Below the pieces are notes generated by a model, which was not told the DNA's origin, searched no databases, and worked only from the letters and a program-made list of their open reading frames with translations. A DNA stretch of 64,000 bases from Serinus canaria. Its lineage: Eukaryota; Chordata; Aves; Passeriformes; Fringillidae. The DNA lies in assembly GCF_022539315.1 (NCBI RefSeq), contig NC_066323.1, positions 5,929,719 to 5,993,718 on the forward strand, in the 5' to 3' direction. Below, one piece after another: positions 1 through 14,869 of this stretch; position 1 is the stretch's first letter; every line of letters begins with the position of its first letter. Made by a program: the position numbers and the translations under genes.

Positions 1-2696
1 TCTCCATCAATTGCAAAACTGAAACCCACCAGTAACAGCCATCTTAATTGGATTGCAATTCAGATTTTCCCCCTTCAGTTTGCATTTTTGGTCAAAACAC
101 TGAAAATGCCTCACATTTGCCAAGCTCTATTCAAACAGAAAGGATTATGGCTGAGTGCTCTGAAATCTCTTTAGAGCTCTGGGAGATGAGAAGTGCTCCA
201 GTACCTTTGCTTTTGTTTGTACAAGCTGTAATAGAGTTGGTGGACTCCACATGTCACTACCACATATTTGGGATACTCCAGAGATGTTCTCCAGGCAGTT
301 TCTTAAGCTTGTTGGAGCTTTTATGGTATGGGAGACTTTTTTTCTTTTAGTCAGCTTTCATGTATTATGATCCAAGTATCAGAACTAGACAAGATGGAGA
401 TTTGTTCAGTGCTGAACTCTTTCAAAGATCCAATCCACATTTCTGAGATGAGAAGCTGAAGCGGCAGAAATATTCTGTGTATTAGCGGCTTCAAATTCCA
501 TCTCGCAGAAGTGGCAGATCACATCAATATGCACTTTTAGATCTATTACAGCAATATCAGCAGTCCTTGATTTCTCAAAAATGGTGCTATTTGTGAAGGT
601 AGAGCAAGCTGTCACCATCTGACAGGTTTATATTATTTCACTGGGGACAACCACTGCAAGGCACAGACAGCAATTGATTCATTTCTCATCACACAAGCTC
701 AGCACCTACTGCCGAGCCAAGCTGGGTTAATGCAAAATTAAAAGTTACCACCTTTGTGCAATCTTTATTCACTAGCCATAAATGCAGAGCAAACCCCATT
801 TATTGTTAGAGTTTGCATCTTAAGTGCCTTACTGTTTTACTGCTAATTAAAAAAAGAAAATCATTGAGCTTTAAAATCTAACAAATCCTGTGCTCCTTTA
901 TTCCAAAACAATCCTACACATTGCAAAGATGCCACATGCTGAGCTGGCTCATCAGGTAGAGAATCAGTGGTTCAAGGACAAGCACAACAAGTACTGAATG
1001 CTGTTTTGCCACTCAGTGATTAATTACCCCTTGTACCTTTCCATTCCCATCTGGGAGAATGATGCTCTGGAATTTTGTCTGCTAATAAAGATTTTAAAAT
1101 TCCAGCACTTCTTACTTCTTGCAATAATTATTTTCACACATACTTTGCTGCATTTAGGTATTGCTAAATCATCAGAGAAAAAAAAATCAATAGAAAAATC
1201 AATAATGACAAATATATGGGCACATGTTCCACCCCTGTGCATGTGCACAGCCCAATGCATATTTAGTTTACTAGACTTGCCTAGAACATCTATTATCATT
1301 TAAATCATGGGACATGGCTAAGTCACCTCCAGGATTCTGCAAATTCAAAACTAATGGATCCCAGCCTTTTAAAACAACCTTTGAGAAACAGAACCTAAAG
1401 ATTTTCCTTAAGTGATTTTTCTACTGTTTAGAAAAGGGTGGGTTTTTTCATTGCTGTGTTTGTCTCCTTCCCCATCTGCAATGAAGTTTAATTGTTACTG
1501 CATCTCTGTGACTTGTGCCTCCCCTATGGCTTTGGGGTCTGTTTTTGATTTTTAGTGTGACTGGTGACAGCACAGAGGAAAGAACAGGAAATCTCTGGGG
1601 AAACAGAAATAGGCTTTTATAGAACAACTTACCTTGATTAATTTTATGAAGAAAATTAACAGACTAATACTGCTGAAGGTGCTTTTACTCCAGCATATGA
1701 TACAGTGAACAAATGTTATTTCCTTCATGCCATGAGGACAGAAATTCAGATATGTTTTGTACCCACATTTACAAATCCCATAAATTCAAAACCCACAGCA
1801 TTTGAAGATCAATAAAGAAAAAAACCATACTTCTTTAAAAAAAACCCTTAGATTAATAGTTTCAAATTTTAAGTAAATGTTACATAACTTTTTGCCCACA
1901 CGGAAAACCTGCATTGTATCTAACTGCTGGACACAATTGAGTGAGAAGGAGAACATCAGAAGGAAAAATTACTCTCCCAGAGCTCAGCCCTAAAGTGCCA
2001 CCCCTGAGAATGGAAATCTGCTCCTCCTCTGACCCAGAACTCATTCACAATATTTGGCAAGTACTCCTCTCTCATGGGAACACTCCTGGATTCCTGCTGC
2101 CTGGACTTGGGCACTTGCAGTTGGATTGGCAGGACTTGCTGAATGTCATCAGCTGCAGCTGAGAACAATTATCAATGTGCTTTAAATGCTAAGATGTCTT
2201 TTTTAAAAACAAGAAGAAGAAAAAACCCTCTACATTTTGGTGTAGAAACCCCAGACTGGGTGACATTTCCTGCAAACAGAGAATTTTCGGCTTGACCTTT
2301 CCAGGCTCCCGTTTCCCTGGTGTAAAGCAGGAATGTCACCTGCTACTCTGGAAACTGTTGGGGAAGGTGAGTTCATCCATAATTACAAGAGCTTTAGAAA
2401 ACGTATTGAAAACCCTAGAGAAATGCAATGAGTAAGTGAAGAGTTATTCAATGCAGCACTTGGATAGTTATTAAAAAGCAGTTTTCAAGGCCATGCACAC
2501 TCTGTGAGGAGTGGAAAAAATACTGTGTAAATCTCTCTAGGATGATATGAGAGCAAGTGAAGAAGGCAGGAAGTCATAATTTATCAGTGACCAGATAGAG
2601 CACAAGAAAGAAGTTGCCCTGAAGGTTCATGTGTGTCCTTAATGCTGAGCTTTCTCATCTGGGTGCTGGACTTTTCATAAAATATTCTTTAAAATG

Positions 2697-2752
2697 TTTT
2701 TTGTTTGTTTGTTTGTTTGTTTTGTTTTTTGGTTTTTTTTTTCTTTTAGTAT
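2697..2752. repeat. (TTTG)n microsatellite and T-run
   Basis: Five to six tandem GTTT units followed by T-rich sequence, ending at TTCTTTTAG. Confidence 0.9.
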
Positions 2753-5700
2753 TAAAAGGTTTTTTCAGTCAAGCTGACTGAAACAGAACAACTTGAGAGT
2801 AAAAATACAACATTTTTTGTGTCAGGGAAATGCAGTGAAGATGATTTATCACTAATTACTGTGGAGATGATATGTCTGAAATTGAGGTCTCTCCATCAGG
2901 GAAAAAATGCTTGTGTCATTAGAAGCAATAAACAGAGGACCAAATTCATCAGGAGCCAGTTGGAGGCACTTATAACAGCACACAGGAGCTTTAAACTTTG
3001 ATGTCAACAGTTCAGCCTATGATGTTTGGTCAGAAAAGTTTTAGACCAATGTCAGGAATTATTTAACTGAGAATTAATGGAACTCTGCAGCTGATTCTTG
3101 GTTACATTAGTAGGCCAGGAAGGTGACAGTGACAGGGAAATACTGGATGTGCCCCACTCTTCCTGCCTTTCACCCAAGTGAACACTCAGCACATCACAGT
3201 GAGATATGGCTTCCTCTGCAGGTCAGACTACTTGCAGCCCAATTACATTTTCAATTTCTGTGCTGAATAACAATTACAGCAATGACTTTCAGCCATACCA
3301 ATGGCAAGCACATACCCTAAAGCAGTACTTGGTGCTCTTCTTGATTGCATGCTTTCAACATTTCATTTCTCCCAGCAAAAATTTACTGAAGATGTGCTCC
3401 GGCATGTTAGTAACACCCAAATATTTATAAAGATGTTAGGGAGATCTCTCCTGATCTCCCACCTAATGTTATTGATGATATTGCCTTCTCTTTTAGTAGG
3501 ACCATCTGGAAAAGAATGACAAACCCCACCACACATCTGATATTTAACCAAAGAGAAAATACAGCAGGAATGTGACTGCAATTCTACTGTGCCAGGGTGG
3601 TGCTGCCCTGTCCCAGCAATTACTGCACTTTTTCCACTTCACATCTGTGTCTCTCTGAAGCCAATGGAGCCCAGCCTGAACACAAGTGTGCCTCTGCATG
3701 CTGAGCACTATGTGGGAGAAAAGCAACCATTCTCTAACCATGTCCCAGTAGATCAAAATCTGCTCCCAGCCTTCAGAAATGGAGTTGCAGGTGGAGCAGT
3801 CAGGATTAAAAACTGAGGACGCTGGGAAGACAAAAGTGGGTCTGAAGAAAGCAAAAACTACAGATGAAGTACAGATAAAACCCAAGATCAGGTGCTTTGC
3901 AGCCTAGATACATTTAATTTCCCTATCACAAGATAGCACTAAATGCAGAATTGCATTGCACCTCATTTTTAGGCCCTCTCTTCCTAATGCAAAAGCACTT
4001 CAAAAGCAACTCATATACCATGAAAGACTGAAACTTGATGGCTTTTTGCCAAGAAAAAGGTAGCTAGATGTCATAGGATTTATTGTTTTGGAGGAACAGC
4101 TTTTGCCTACCACACTCATCACCTTAAATAATGTTCAGCATTGTTAATTCCAGTGAGTGTTTTCTCAGCACATGGGACCATTACATAATATCTGAGTAGG
4201 TATGACAGCAGTGGGACTTGATTATTTCAGGAGCTGCACTGACTTACATCACTGCTTTGTGTTCAAACCAGAGGTTTGACTGATGCTCCTCCTGACTGGA
4301 CACAGGAGATTTCCTTCCTACCAGTCCACCTGGCCAATTCAAACTGGTGGGCACAGCTGGAGGTTGAAGGTTAAACCCAACTTCTCCCTTGCTCCCCCCC
4401 ACCACCATGGACTCTGTGCCCTGTGCAGGCCACCCCAAGTCTCCCTCTGTCCAGTGGCAGCCCAGCATGAAGCAGGATGGTTCCTACACCCACATTGTGC
4501 AGGGCAGCTCTCACACTCTCTCACAGGATGCATTTTTAAACAGCTTCTTCTGCCAAAACTCTTAGTTAAACCTTTTTTTCCCTCCCCAGCGAAGTAGATT
4601 AGCACATAATAAACACAAGCTATCCTTTAAAGCTGTCTATTAGGTTATATTCTCTCTTTCAGTGAAGAACAAACACATGAGCAGTCCTGTGTCTTAAGGT
4701 GCTTGGTTTTGTCTTCTGACTACTTCCTCCAGTGAAACACAGATTCTGCTGGGTTTTCCAGCTCTCCTTTAGCTGAGAAATCAAGCTGCCTAACCATGAA
4801 CTGCAGAAAGTTTCAGCTATTGACCATCACTCTATTGATCAAATCTCTTTGGCAAAGACAACACAGCAGGTCTGTGTGTGTTGTCTTTTCTTCTAAATCA
4901 ATTCCTGTTCTTATCCTGGGGTCCAAGAATCCATTTTTTCCCATTATTGAGGTAGGGCAATAGATGCTTCCAGACACTTCTCATGCAATAGATTTTAGGA
5001 TATCATCCACTGCATCCATTCATTCTTCCAATGATTAAGGATGCCTGATGTTTAAACCAAAAGACATTAATTTCTCCCCTCTGATCCTATTACATTCTGG
5101 TTCAAAACCGTCTTGTTCCTAAATTACTGATTCTATCAATTAAGTTTTTTCTAAAAAACATTTTTTCACTCTAAAATTTGTGCTGAGCTTTGGTCAAAGT
5201 TCCAGAGTGTTGGGATTTAATTTCATGTGGAAAAAAAATTAGGCCATTCTGGAGGATTATTTTCTTTATGTCATAGGATAATTTGCACCAGAAATTTGAA
5301 GAAGTTCAAGACTGGAAACAGACCACTGTAAATGAAGAGCCTGGTCAAGGCAGTTGGCCTGTAAATATGTGCTTCTCCAGAAAGCACACAAAGTGATCTG
5401 CAGCACTTTACTTCAGCAGAATGTCCCTTGCATCCCCTGCTCTGACAACTATTTTAAGAGGAGACTTGATGTGACAGAATCAGATTTTCCGTGTCACACC
5501 TCCCATACCCACATTTCAATTATCATGTTCCATGGGACAGTAGCACCAAACAAATTTAAGCAGCTTTTTCCACAGAGCTCTGTGGGCCCACACAGGAACG
5601 AAGAGGGATGACATCTAATTCATTCCCACTATTGTGTGTGATGAGAAACAAAGCTCAGGGGGACTCAAATGGGAATTGAACACTTTAATTGTGATCTGTA

Positions 5701-8700
5701 CCTCTCCAAAAACCTGAAGGCTCTTAATATAAAAATGGCTCTGACAGAGCAGAGCCATATTGCTATTATATTCAGTGTTAAAATCTGACTGCTACTGGCA
5801 CATTATGGTATACTATTTAAATTCACTATGCTCAGAAACCTCTTCCTTTCTCATCTGTCTCACTTTTTCACTGAACTGCACTTCTTTCCATTGCCAAACT
5901 GCTTTTGGAATACATTCTTCTAAACTACAGGATGGGGAGACATCCAAACAGAGTCTAATACCAAGGGTCTTCTGCAATAATTGCACTCCTATTAACTTGT
6001 TCTCATTTGCAAGGCATATAAATTTCTGATCCATCCTGAAGTCCTCACAATTAATTAAGTCTGACTTTTTAAATGACGTCTTTTATCACGGAAAACATTG
6101 TACATGCTACAGTTGGTGTTTCCTTCACAATAAAAAGGAACATGATTGAAAAGCTGACAATCATTTTCCATTGCAATATTTCTGGGTCACAGCCAACAAG
6201 TTTGCATACAGAAATAAGCCTCCAGTGCCCACCTCCCCTTCTCTGAGCTAGATTTAATTTTCCTTCTTGTCCTTCTTTAATTTTCCTTCCTTCTGTGCCA
6301 TGGTCACAGACTCTCAGATGTAAACTCACAGGGTTGTCCAGTAGGAAAAGACAGTGATGAATCTTGGTCTACAGGGATTCAGATTGAAATCCCAAAGCAC
6401 CACCAGGGCCCTTGCAAGTAGCTCTTCTCAGATCCTGACCAGGAGCTGAAACTCTTGGCTGAAAACTGCACTATTCAGTCCTAAGCTTTTAATTCTCAGT
6501 TTTTATTATTTTGACCAAAAGAAAGCATGCAATTATGAAGTCCCAACCAACACTAGCCCTGTAAAGGATATGAAATTATTTTGAAACGTGAGTTGTTGGG
6601 AAGATAAAAGATAAACAAAGGTTAAACCCATGTCTCACATAAGCACTGTCAGTGCTGCCCAGGCTCTGGCTACTCACTGAGCTCACCCATGTTATTGTAT
6701 CACCTGAGTAATGATGAGTTGTGTACAAGATCATTACAATGTAATTTAGCCTCTCTTTTACCTGGGAAAGCTCAATATTATTGAGGGAAGTAGCTGTGAG
6801 ATAAGGAGACCAAAATGGAATTTGTGATTTCTAAGGACTAATTTGAAATATACACCCGTATGCATTTGCAAACCCAAGTTATTGCCTTCCTTCAAATCCT
6901 TCCTGAAATCCCTAAGCTACAGCACACCCTGAACCTCCAACCAACCAGGAAACCACCCTGGCTCAGCAGCAGTGCACCTGTTACCCCCTTTATCCCCATT
7001 TGTCTTGGGCCATGGGAACTTTAGGCACAGGGTGTTTTCTGTTTTGTATTTGTAGCATGACCAGCACAATGACTGCAGTTTCTCTGCAGCACCAGGGGAC
7101 ATCCATGTGAACATTCTTGAATTTTCTTTTCATTTTTTGTTTGATGCTTGTTAGATAAAATGCTTCAAATAACCCCCAAAATAGTACTCCCTTATTTGCA
7201 CAATTCCTATTTCCTTATTTAAATAGATCAGTGCTGTTCTATGTAGAAATAGGTGAAATCCACCTTTAGATCCCCTTTCCAGAGGAATTCCATACTCCTT
7301 TATCAAGAGTTTGTTAACATCCTCATCCCAGTCTCTCTGACAAACATATTACTTGGCCTAAGAAGACAATGAAGTAACATGGGGCTGCTGTCATCACCTG
7401 TGTGACCAATTCCTGTCACTTGCAAATCACTTATTGTCCTCTCTCCACTCAGCCCCTCCCCAGGAGCAGAGCCCCTGCAGGCAGTCAGGACCCCAGATGG
7501 GGAGCAGTGATGTGAACAAATCCTTCTTTCCAGCAGCCCCTCCCTGGAGCTGCATCCTGCAGCTTTACTGCTGGCACCCTTTGGAGGTACCAGATTGATC
7601 AGTAAGAACTGAATCAACAACACCTTGAGGAGCAGGGCCTGCGTCCAAATCTATTTGTGATTTACAAGGGCACTGAAAGAACCATCCACCCTTTCCTACC
7701 TGCTTCATCCCTGCCAACAGTGAAAGGTGAGTCACCAATGACCTTCCCATTGTCCTCCCAGCCACAGAGACTATGTCCCATTGCACATCGAGGGGAATTG
7801 GAGATTTCTAGGTTCAGGTATTAACTTCTCACAACACTCTCCAGTATATTCCCAGTATGGGACCAGTTTCTGCCCATCCTTGTCCAATTTGCATAAGTTC
7901 TTAGACAAAGAACTAAGCTAAGGAAGATAAACTGACTGGAAAGCCTTCTCATAAAAGAGAAATAAAAAAATATGAGAAAGTCACAGGAAACAAAAAATGG
8001 CAATTGTAGAAACTTGGAGCCATCCGCTCTGAGATGAGCAACTACTCTCCAATGAGCAAAGCAAACGTGATGGCTGATTACATTTAACAAAAATAATAGA
8101 ATTTAAACCACATGTAATTGATTTTAAAAAATTGCATAGATTTCTAACAAACTGTGTCAATCAGCTCAACAATGTTCCTGTGACTAATAAAAATAATACA
8201 AAAGGAACAAGAGGTAGAGCACTCTGTCATAATTCCCTGGAGGTAAAAGAAAAGAAGTACTTAACCAACTTAATAATGCAGTTGTAAAGTATCTGAGTCT
8301 GGGTCTGCAAAGGGATTACCAGGCTTGCAATGGCAGGAAAGCAAGATACCAGAACACTTGAAACAGGGAAGGAGCAACATCTTCCTTCCACAGCAGTGCT
8401 TTTTGAATCTGTGGAGTGCCACATTCTAAACTAAATTATTATTTGTGACACTCAGCAGGAAACATTTTGCATATAAACAATTTTGCTGAGGTAAATCTGC
8501 CAAAATGTGGTACATTGATTGTATTTTTAGCTACAGCTAAAATGATGCCCTGGAAACCCAATACCAATTTAATATGTTTATATAAAGAAAAGAAAAAAAG
8601 GAGTTATTCTGAGGCTGTTGAACCATGCTATTTTACATGATGCACATGTTTTAAGTCCATGTTTCACACTTGGCCTATTTGCTTCTCAGAGGAGGCAAAC

Positions 8701-9654
8701 AGCAGAAAACTCTCAAGAAACTATGAACTGCAAGGAGCTGGAGATATGGGTTTTAATAAGTTACAGCAAACAGACACTCTCACTTGGGACCAAAGCAGCC
8801 ATGCAAGCACAAAACAGAGCAACTCCATTCCCACTCTGCCAAGTGTCATCACACCTGCAGCTCAATGGCATGGAAAATATTTGGTCATGGACAAGATAAG
8901 ACAAGACTAGACTTGCAACCCTTTCCTTCCCTAAAAGTCACCAAGCTTCTTGTCATTTCTTAGAAAGCAAAACATGAAATGGAGGATGTAGGTGCATGGT
9001 AGTGTTAAAAACAAGGTCACCTGGGGAATGCAATTTCTGAGATGCCCAGGGTAGATGCCATTAGATCAGGTAAGTCAAGACTTTATCCAGAACAACAGGC
9101 AGACATATAGAAGATTAAACCCCCCATATAATGATGCACACTCTTTTCTTCCTTCCATTTTGCTGTTCATAAGGATCATTTTATATTACTTACTCAGAAA
9201 ACAGTTGAGAAATTATGTGTAATAAATATTTCCTTAAATTGAGCTGGCAGAATCTATTTCTTCTTTTAAAATATATTGTTCCCAGCCTACTTATTACTCT
9301 GAGCTGGGACTTGCCTCTTAAAGAGAAATATGGCTTGAGGGACCACTCCTCATTTAAACAAATGCTATTAAGCTGGAGTGTGAAGATAGCACGGAAAGTA
9401 CCGAAAGGCTTCCCTGGCTGCACTAAATCAAAGCTAATGGCTTGAGATAAAGTAAGTGCAGTTGCTCTTCTGTTCTTTGTCAGTATTAATATTTTAAGTT
9501 ACAGCTCCTCACTAGACTGTCTCTGCTTCCACATCCTCCTATTTTAGGCCTGGAATTCTAGAAGGCTCCTCTTATGCACAGCTCATGCTTTTTTTCCTGG
9601 TGTTTTGCTGCTGCTGCCTCCAGACTATCTCGACTGCCTGACATTTACTGAGCT

Positions 9655-9835
9655 TGGAGTAGTGCTCACATGACATTCAATTTTTCATCTGAATGCTTGT
9701 TAATCACAAACAAGCACCAGGCCAACTGCAAGCACGATTTACCTGGAATATGTGGTCTGGTAAACTAATTAGGGCAACATGGAGTGCTAATGCCCTGCTT
9801 CACAGAGGGTAATTACATCAGGAATTAAGAGCTTT
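9655..9835. promoter_or_regulatory. Candidate conserved non-coding element
   Basis: AT-rich, non-repetitive sequence with TTAATCAC, CTAATTAGG and GTAATTACA, homeodomain-type cores in a short space, and no long open frame. Enhancer-like texture is an impression only; conservation cannot be judged from one sequence. Confidence 0.2.
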
Positions 9836-12800
9836 CAGAAGCTTTTGCTCTTGAACTACAAATTGTTCCTGACCTTTAAATATACTTTTCTGCCTTGCAA
9901 CAAGCAGTTTTTCCATCCCTGTAGCCCAAATCTCTGTCTTGAATGCACCCCAGAGTTAAGTCTTCCCATGACTCTTTCCCACTCCCTTTAATTGAAAAAA
10001 GCTCTTCAAAGTATCTTTCCTGTAAGCATTAGATGGTCTTTTTGGCTGTTTCTGAATAAAAGATTTCTCAGAGACCACAGAAACTCTCCCCCATATATTA
10101 TAGTGCTTCAATTATTTCCAATAATGCAATTAGGTCTGGGTGAATTTTTTTCAAAATGCAGTAAAACCATTAGAGAGTGTGGTTTTAGAGGCATCAAAAT
10201 TCTCATAAATTCAATTTCAGTTTAGGGAGCAGAGTCTTCCAAAGTGAGAGCAAGTAGACATTTTAAGAAAAGCCCAAGCACTAACTTTTGTCATTTTTTT
10301 GGGCACTAAAGTCACCCAGTCTGGCAGCCAACAGGAAGCAGTTGCCTGTGACTCTTGGCTGGAGGGAAGGAGAATAATGGAGAAGACAGAGCATGGATAA
10401 TGATCAGAAAATATCTATGGTGTAGCAGAAAAAATAGCAGCTTCACATAAATAAGTGTGGGGTGAGTACAACCCAGGAAAGTGTAAGAAAGGCTTGAAAA
10501 GAGAAGTGTGTGGAGAGAGGGTACTTTCTTTTCTCCCTTAGATAAATTATTTTAAGTTGTTAATGTTATAGAGAATTTATAAAGAATGAGAAAGATATGT
10601 TTATTCACTAAAAAAGTGTGTGGACAAAATCAGAGAGATCAAGGCACACAGCTGTAAAAGATGTGAAGAATAAGGAATCACTCTCAAGTAACATCAGGAA
10701 GAGAAGGAAGTCCAAAGAAAAAGAAAATGTCAACAATAAACACAGGAGAAGGATCTACAGAGGAGAGCCCTGCAAGATCAGTGGCCTTTCTGAATGAACC
10801 TTTATTTAAAACATTACTTTGCAAGTAAATGGTTGGTAATGAAATGAGCAAACTTTCAGACAGCCAGAGCCTGACAAACACTATCAAGGCTGCCAAAAGA
10901 GCTGGTGGAAGCCATCAAAGAACTATTAGTATTCATCTTTGTGATCCTACAGAGGAGGGATAAGCTACTGAAAGACTGAAAAAAAGATCAGCATAGTGCA
11001 GTTCTTTAAAGAGAGAAAAAAGGAGTAGCTGGGAGATTTATAAATCAATCGGATTAACTCCAGTTCCTGCAGAAACAAATCAAACCATTTGTCAGAATCA
11101 GGAAGATAACAAGGAGATGAGATGCAGCTAGCAGTAGATTTGTTAAGAGGAAAGCATGGCAAAGAAGTGTGTTTTATTTCTACAGCAGGTAACAAACCTT
11201 CTGGAGGTAAAAACAGTAGCTGTCATTGATCTCAAAGCAAAACCTTCAATGCTGTTCCACTCACCAGTCTCAGAAACAAACCAGGGAGAATCTCTTGCTA
11301 AACTTTTTGTCTGTTATAGGTAAAGCAGAGGGTGACAGGGTGGCTGTATCCAAAGCCTGTTCCCCCATGGAACAATCACAATACTAAGGATCTACCCGTG
11401 GATGCTGCAGGGCCTGTCCCAAATCTCATAGTGTTATCAAAATTTTCATTAATTATCAAGGTGATGGAATGGGGATTATTAAATTTTCAGGTGAGGGGAA
11501 GTCTGGAAGCACTGTGGTCATAATGAATGACATGTCCAGAATCCAAAATGCTTTTAAGAAATAGGGAAAAATAGCTCTGGTATTCAGCCATGACAAGCAC
11601 ATTGCTGCTTACCTTAGATAGGATAATCCACTGCTGAAGTTCAGGAATCCTATAAACAAATAAAATTAAATTAGTCTGCAGGTAGTGGGCTACCAGGGGA
11701 AGGTGGGCTGTGCAATAGTAGCCTGTTAAGAGGGTTTAAGGGGAGGATAGTTTCAAGCATCATCTTCCCCTGCTCTGTGTTAGCCTTATCTGAAAGACTG
11801 CAAAAATCCTAAAGAAGCACCAAGTCCTTGAGGTAGAAATTTGGTTTGTTGTTTTGTAGGTTTTGGGTTTGTTTTTTTTAATATAAGTTGACCATTAAGG
11901 CAGCACTGATTTGGTATCAAACCATTCTCTCTCACTCTGTTCAAGTACTAATTGCACCTCCACATTTCTTACACCTAAGTCCCAGTGAAGGCTTTTTATC
12001 TGTCTCTTCCAAGAAGTGAAAAATATCTAGACATGTTTTCATAGAGCAGTTCCACCACACCTGTCTCAAATCCTGGTTTTCATGTGAGTGAGTGCTCCAG
12101 CACCAGTACACATCTGAGTTCTGCTCTGCCAGCTGAGGCCCCTTCCCCAGGCTGCCATTCCCACCTATTGCTCACAGCCACAGGAAACTTAAAACTTCAA
12201 TGCCCATCTGTTGAGACAGTAATACACAACAATCTAGCTGAGTGAAGCAGCCCTGTGTGTATGTCCTAGCTTGACACTGCCTGGCATTAAGGACTTTATT
12301 TTTCCCAGACTCCTGTCTCTGTGAAGCTGTGCCACCAGGATCATCTGTGCATCACAAGCCATTGATGCTTCAGAGGTTTTTCTTGATTTACTGTCAGAAG
12401 CTCAAGGATATGAAGCACAAAGGTTCATCTGCTGCCACAGCAAAACTCCAGACGTCAGGGACCAAACAATATGACCAATTGCAGAAAGATTACAGGATAT
12501 TTATGACTTACCAGGCAAAGCAGTATATTCTAACCAAGCACAACCATTCCTATTTTCCTTTATGATCTAATCTATACATTCTTTTACATGAACACCACAT
12601 CAGAAAATAAAAGGTATTTAAAAACAATGACTGCATGCAGCTCCAGATTAAGAATTTTTTTCTTCTTTTTTCCATTGGACTCACCAGCTGGGGAATTTAG
12701 CTGTGAGAAAGAGCTTTTAAGATACTAGAAGTGTTCAAGAAAAATGATTTCTCAAGACAATAAAGTTAATACTCAATTGTGATGCTTTCTGTGGCCAGCT

Positions 12801-14851
12801 GGAAGAGCAGCTCAAAAGGCAGAAAATGCCACACTTCAGGAGGTGGTGAACTGGAAATGAATCCACATTTAGCTTATTCACTTTGTGGGAAGGGCTTCAC
12901 ACATATTTGAAAGTGTTCAAAAGAGAAATCCTGTGGGAAGAAACACAGGACTGTAAGCAACACTGAAAGTTGTCCTAAAGCTTAAAAAAAAAAATCATTG
13001 CCCCAAAACTATATCTTTCTTCCTAACAGGTTTAAGGGAAATGTCATTATTTTATTAAAGTTATCCATCTAGTCCTTCAGGACTGGCTCTGTGGCAGTAG
13101 TCTGGATTCAAGAGGATGTTATGAGGTTTAGACTCCAATATAAACCTGACAGAAAATAGCCACTGAAAATATTCCTTCAGCAGTCTCTGAGAGATGTGGT
13201 CAGACATTATCATAGAGGGGATAATATCAGCTCTAATGCCACTGTCCCAATTCTGTTGGAAGGGTTCATATCTGTGCAAACAAGACACAGCCAAGAAAAA
13301 ATATTTAAAATACATCAGAGAAGTTACAAAACAACACCAAATACAATGCCTGACATGCTTTTTATGGTAAAGAAGTCAGTAAAACCAGATTTTTGGAGTA
13401 AGATAAACCCACCAATAGCTTCTCTGGGCAGAAGAGAAATAACGTAGCATCAGCAGAATCTGGGCCACTTGTGAGATAGTGATGCTCACACAGGAGATGG
13501 GCTCCCCACCAGACTCCCTCCAAAGCACAGAAAAGTGCCTGCCCTGCCATGACTGAGGTAAAAATTGGCTACACCTCCCATGGCAATGCTTGCTACATTC
13601 TGCTCCATACCAGTGGGGTAAAATCCATTTAAAATTCAGTCTTCAACTCTTTCAATTCAATAAAGCTGACCATTAGCACTATGACAAAATTCCTGGTTTG
13701 GCACAGAAATTCAAGCATATGAGTCAAATTCACATACACCTAAATTTAGGTCTGGTATTAATATTCTCTGAGAATCTGGCCTGGAGTTGGGCATATGATC
13801 AGCCTCTGAAAAAGCACCATATGTGGAGTCAAATATTTTTAAATCTCCTTTTAAATAACCTTAAACTCTGTACTGAAATCAGAATTAAGGGAGGCACAAG
13901 TGGAACAGCAGTACCTATACCTAAGAACCAGCAGGTTAAACAAGCATCTTCATTGGCCCCAGGAAGGATTAAACAGACAGGTCTTCCCTCCAGTTTGGCT
14001 TCTTACAAAAAAACAGACTAAGCCAGACCTAAATAAAGCACACTTGTCAGCTGGAACAGCCCTCCCCTTCTGCGGCACTAGAAGCAGGACGAGGGAAGCT
14101 CAATGAATTTAATGACCCCTTTCTATGCAAAATGCTGGGCTTGTGTATGTGTGGACCCTTCCTGCTTCAGACACCTCCTTCTCCTCCACTGCACCATTCC
14201 CAGAGGCCTCTCAGTGGCCTTTCCAAATCTTAATATCAGCACAGCAGTTATCCTGTTACACCTCAAGGACAATGCTGTACAATAGGTGCTTTGCCATGAA
14301 GGAAATGAAACATAAGTCCTATATGTGCAAAAAGGACGGGGCTTTCTTGCTAAGATGAGCAATGCTCTTAGCATTGTTAGTAAGCAACTATTTTAGAGGT
14401 TCCAGCAGCTTCATTTGTTCCCAACACAGTTAGGAACAACACAGTTCATTTAAATGTCCAGTGCTAGACTTATATCTAAACGCAGGATTTTCATCTCTCC
14501 CTTCCAGGCTGTTGGCAATTCTGAAAGCAAGAAGCCCCATGACCTTCCTCAGGAGAAGAGGTGCCACTCCATGCTCCTTCCCACCAGGGAGTTTACAAAA
14601 GCCAAACACCAGCACTCCCCCAGGGTATCAGAACCAAGAATTAGTTACTCTCATTACCAAACTGGCCTCATTTAGAAGAGTGCTCCCCATTCTCCTCTCT
14701 ATTTCATATTTCCAATTCTCTTTTTGTCACAGAAGTCTGTGCAGTTTCAGGCCAGTCACTTGTGAGGAAGAGCACATGTAGAACATCTGTAAAATAAGAG
14801 TAATACCCTTTTATATGGGATATTTATATTCCTAAGATAAACAGATTTTAT

Positions 14852-14869
14852 AAAAAAAAAAAAAAAAAA
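14852..14869. repeat. 18-nt poly(A) run
   Basis: Uninterrupted A-run on the plus strand. It could be a retroposon tail, but I see no matching body or target duplication. Confidence 0.9.
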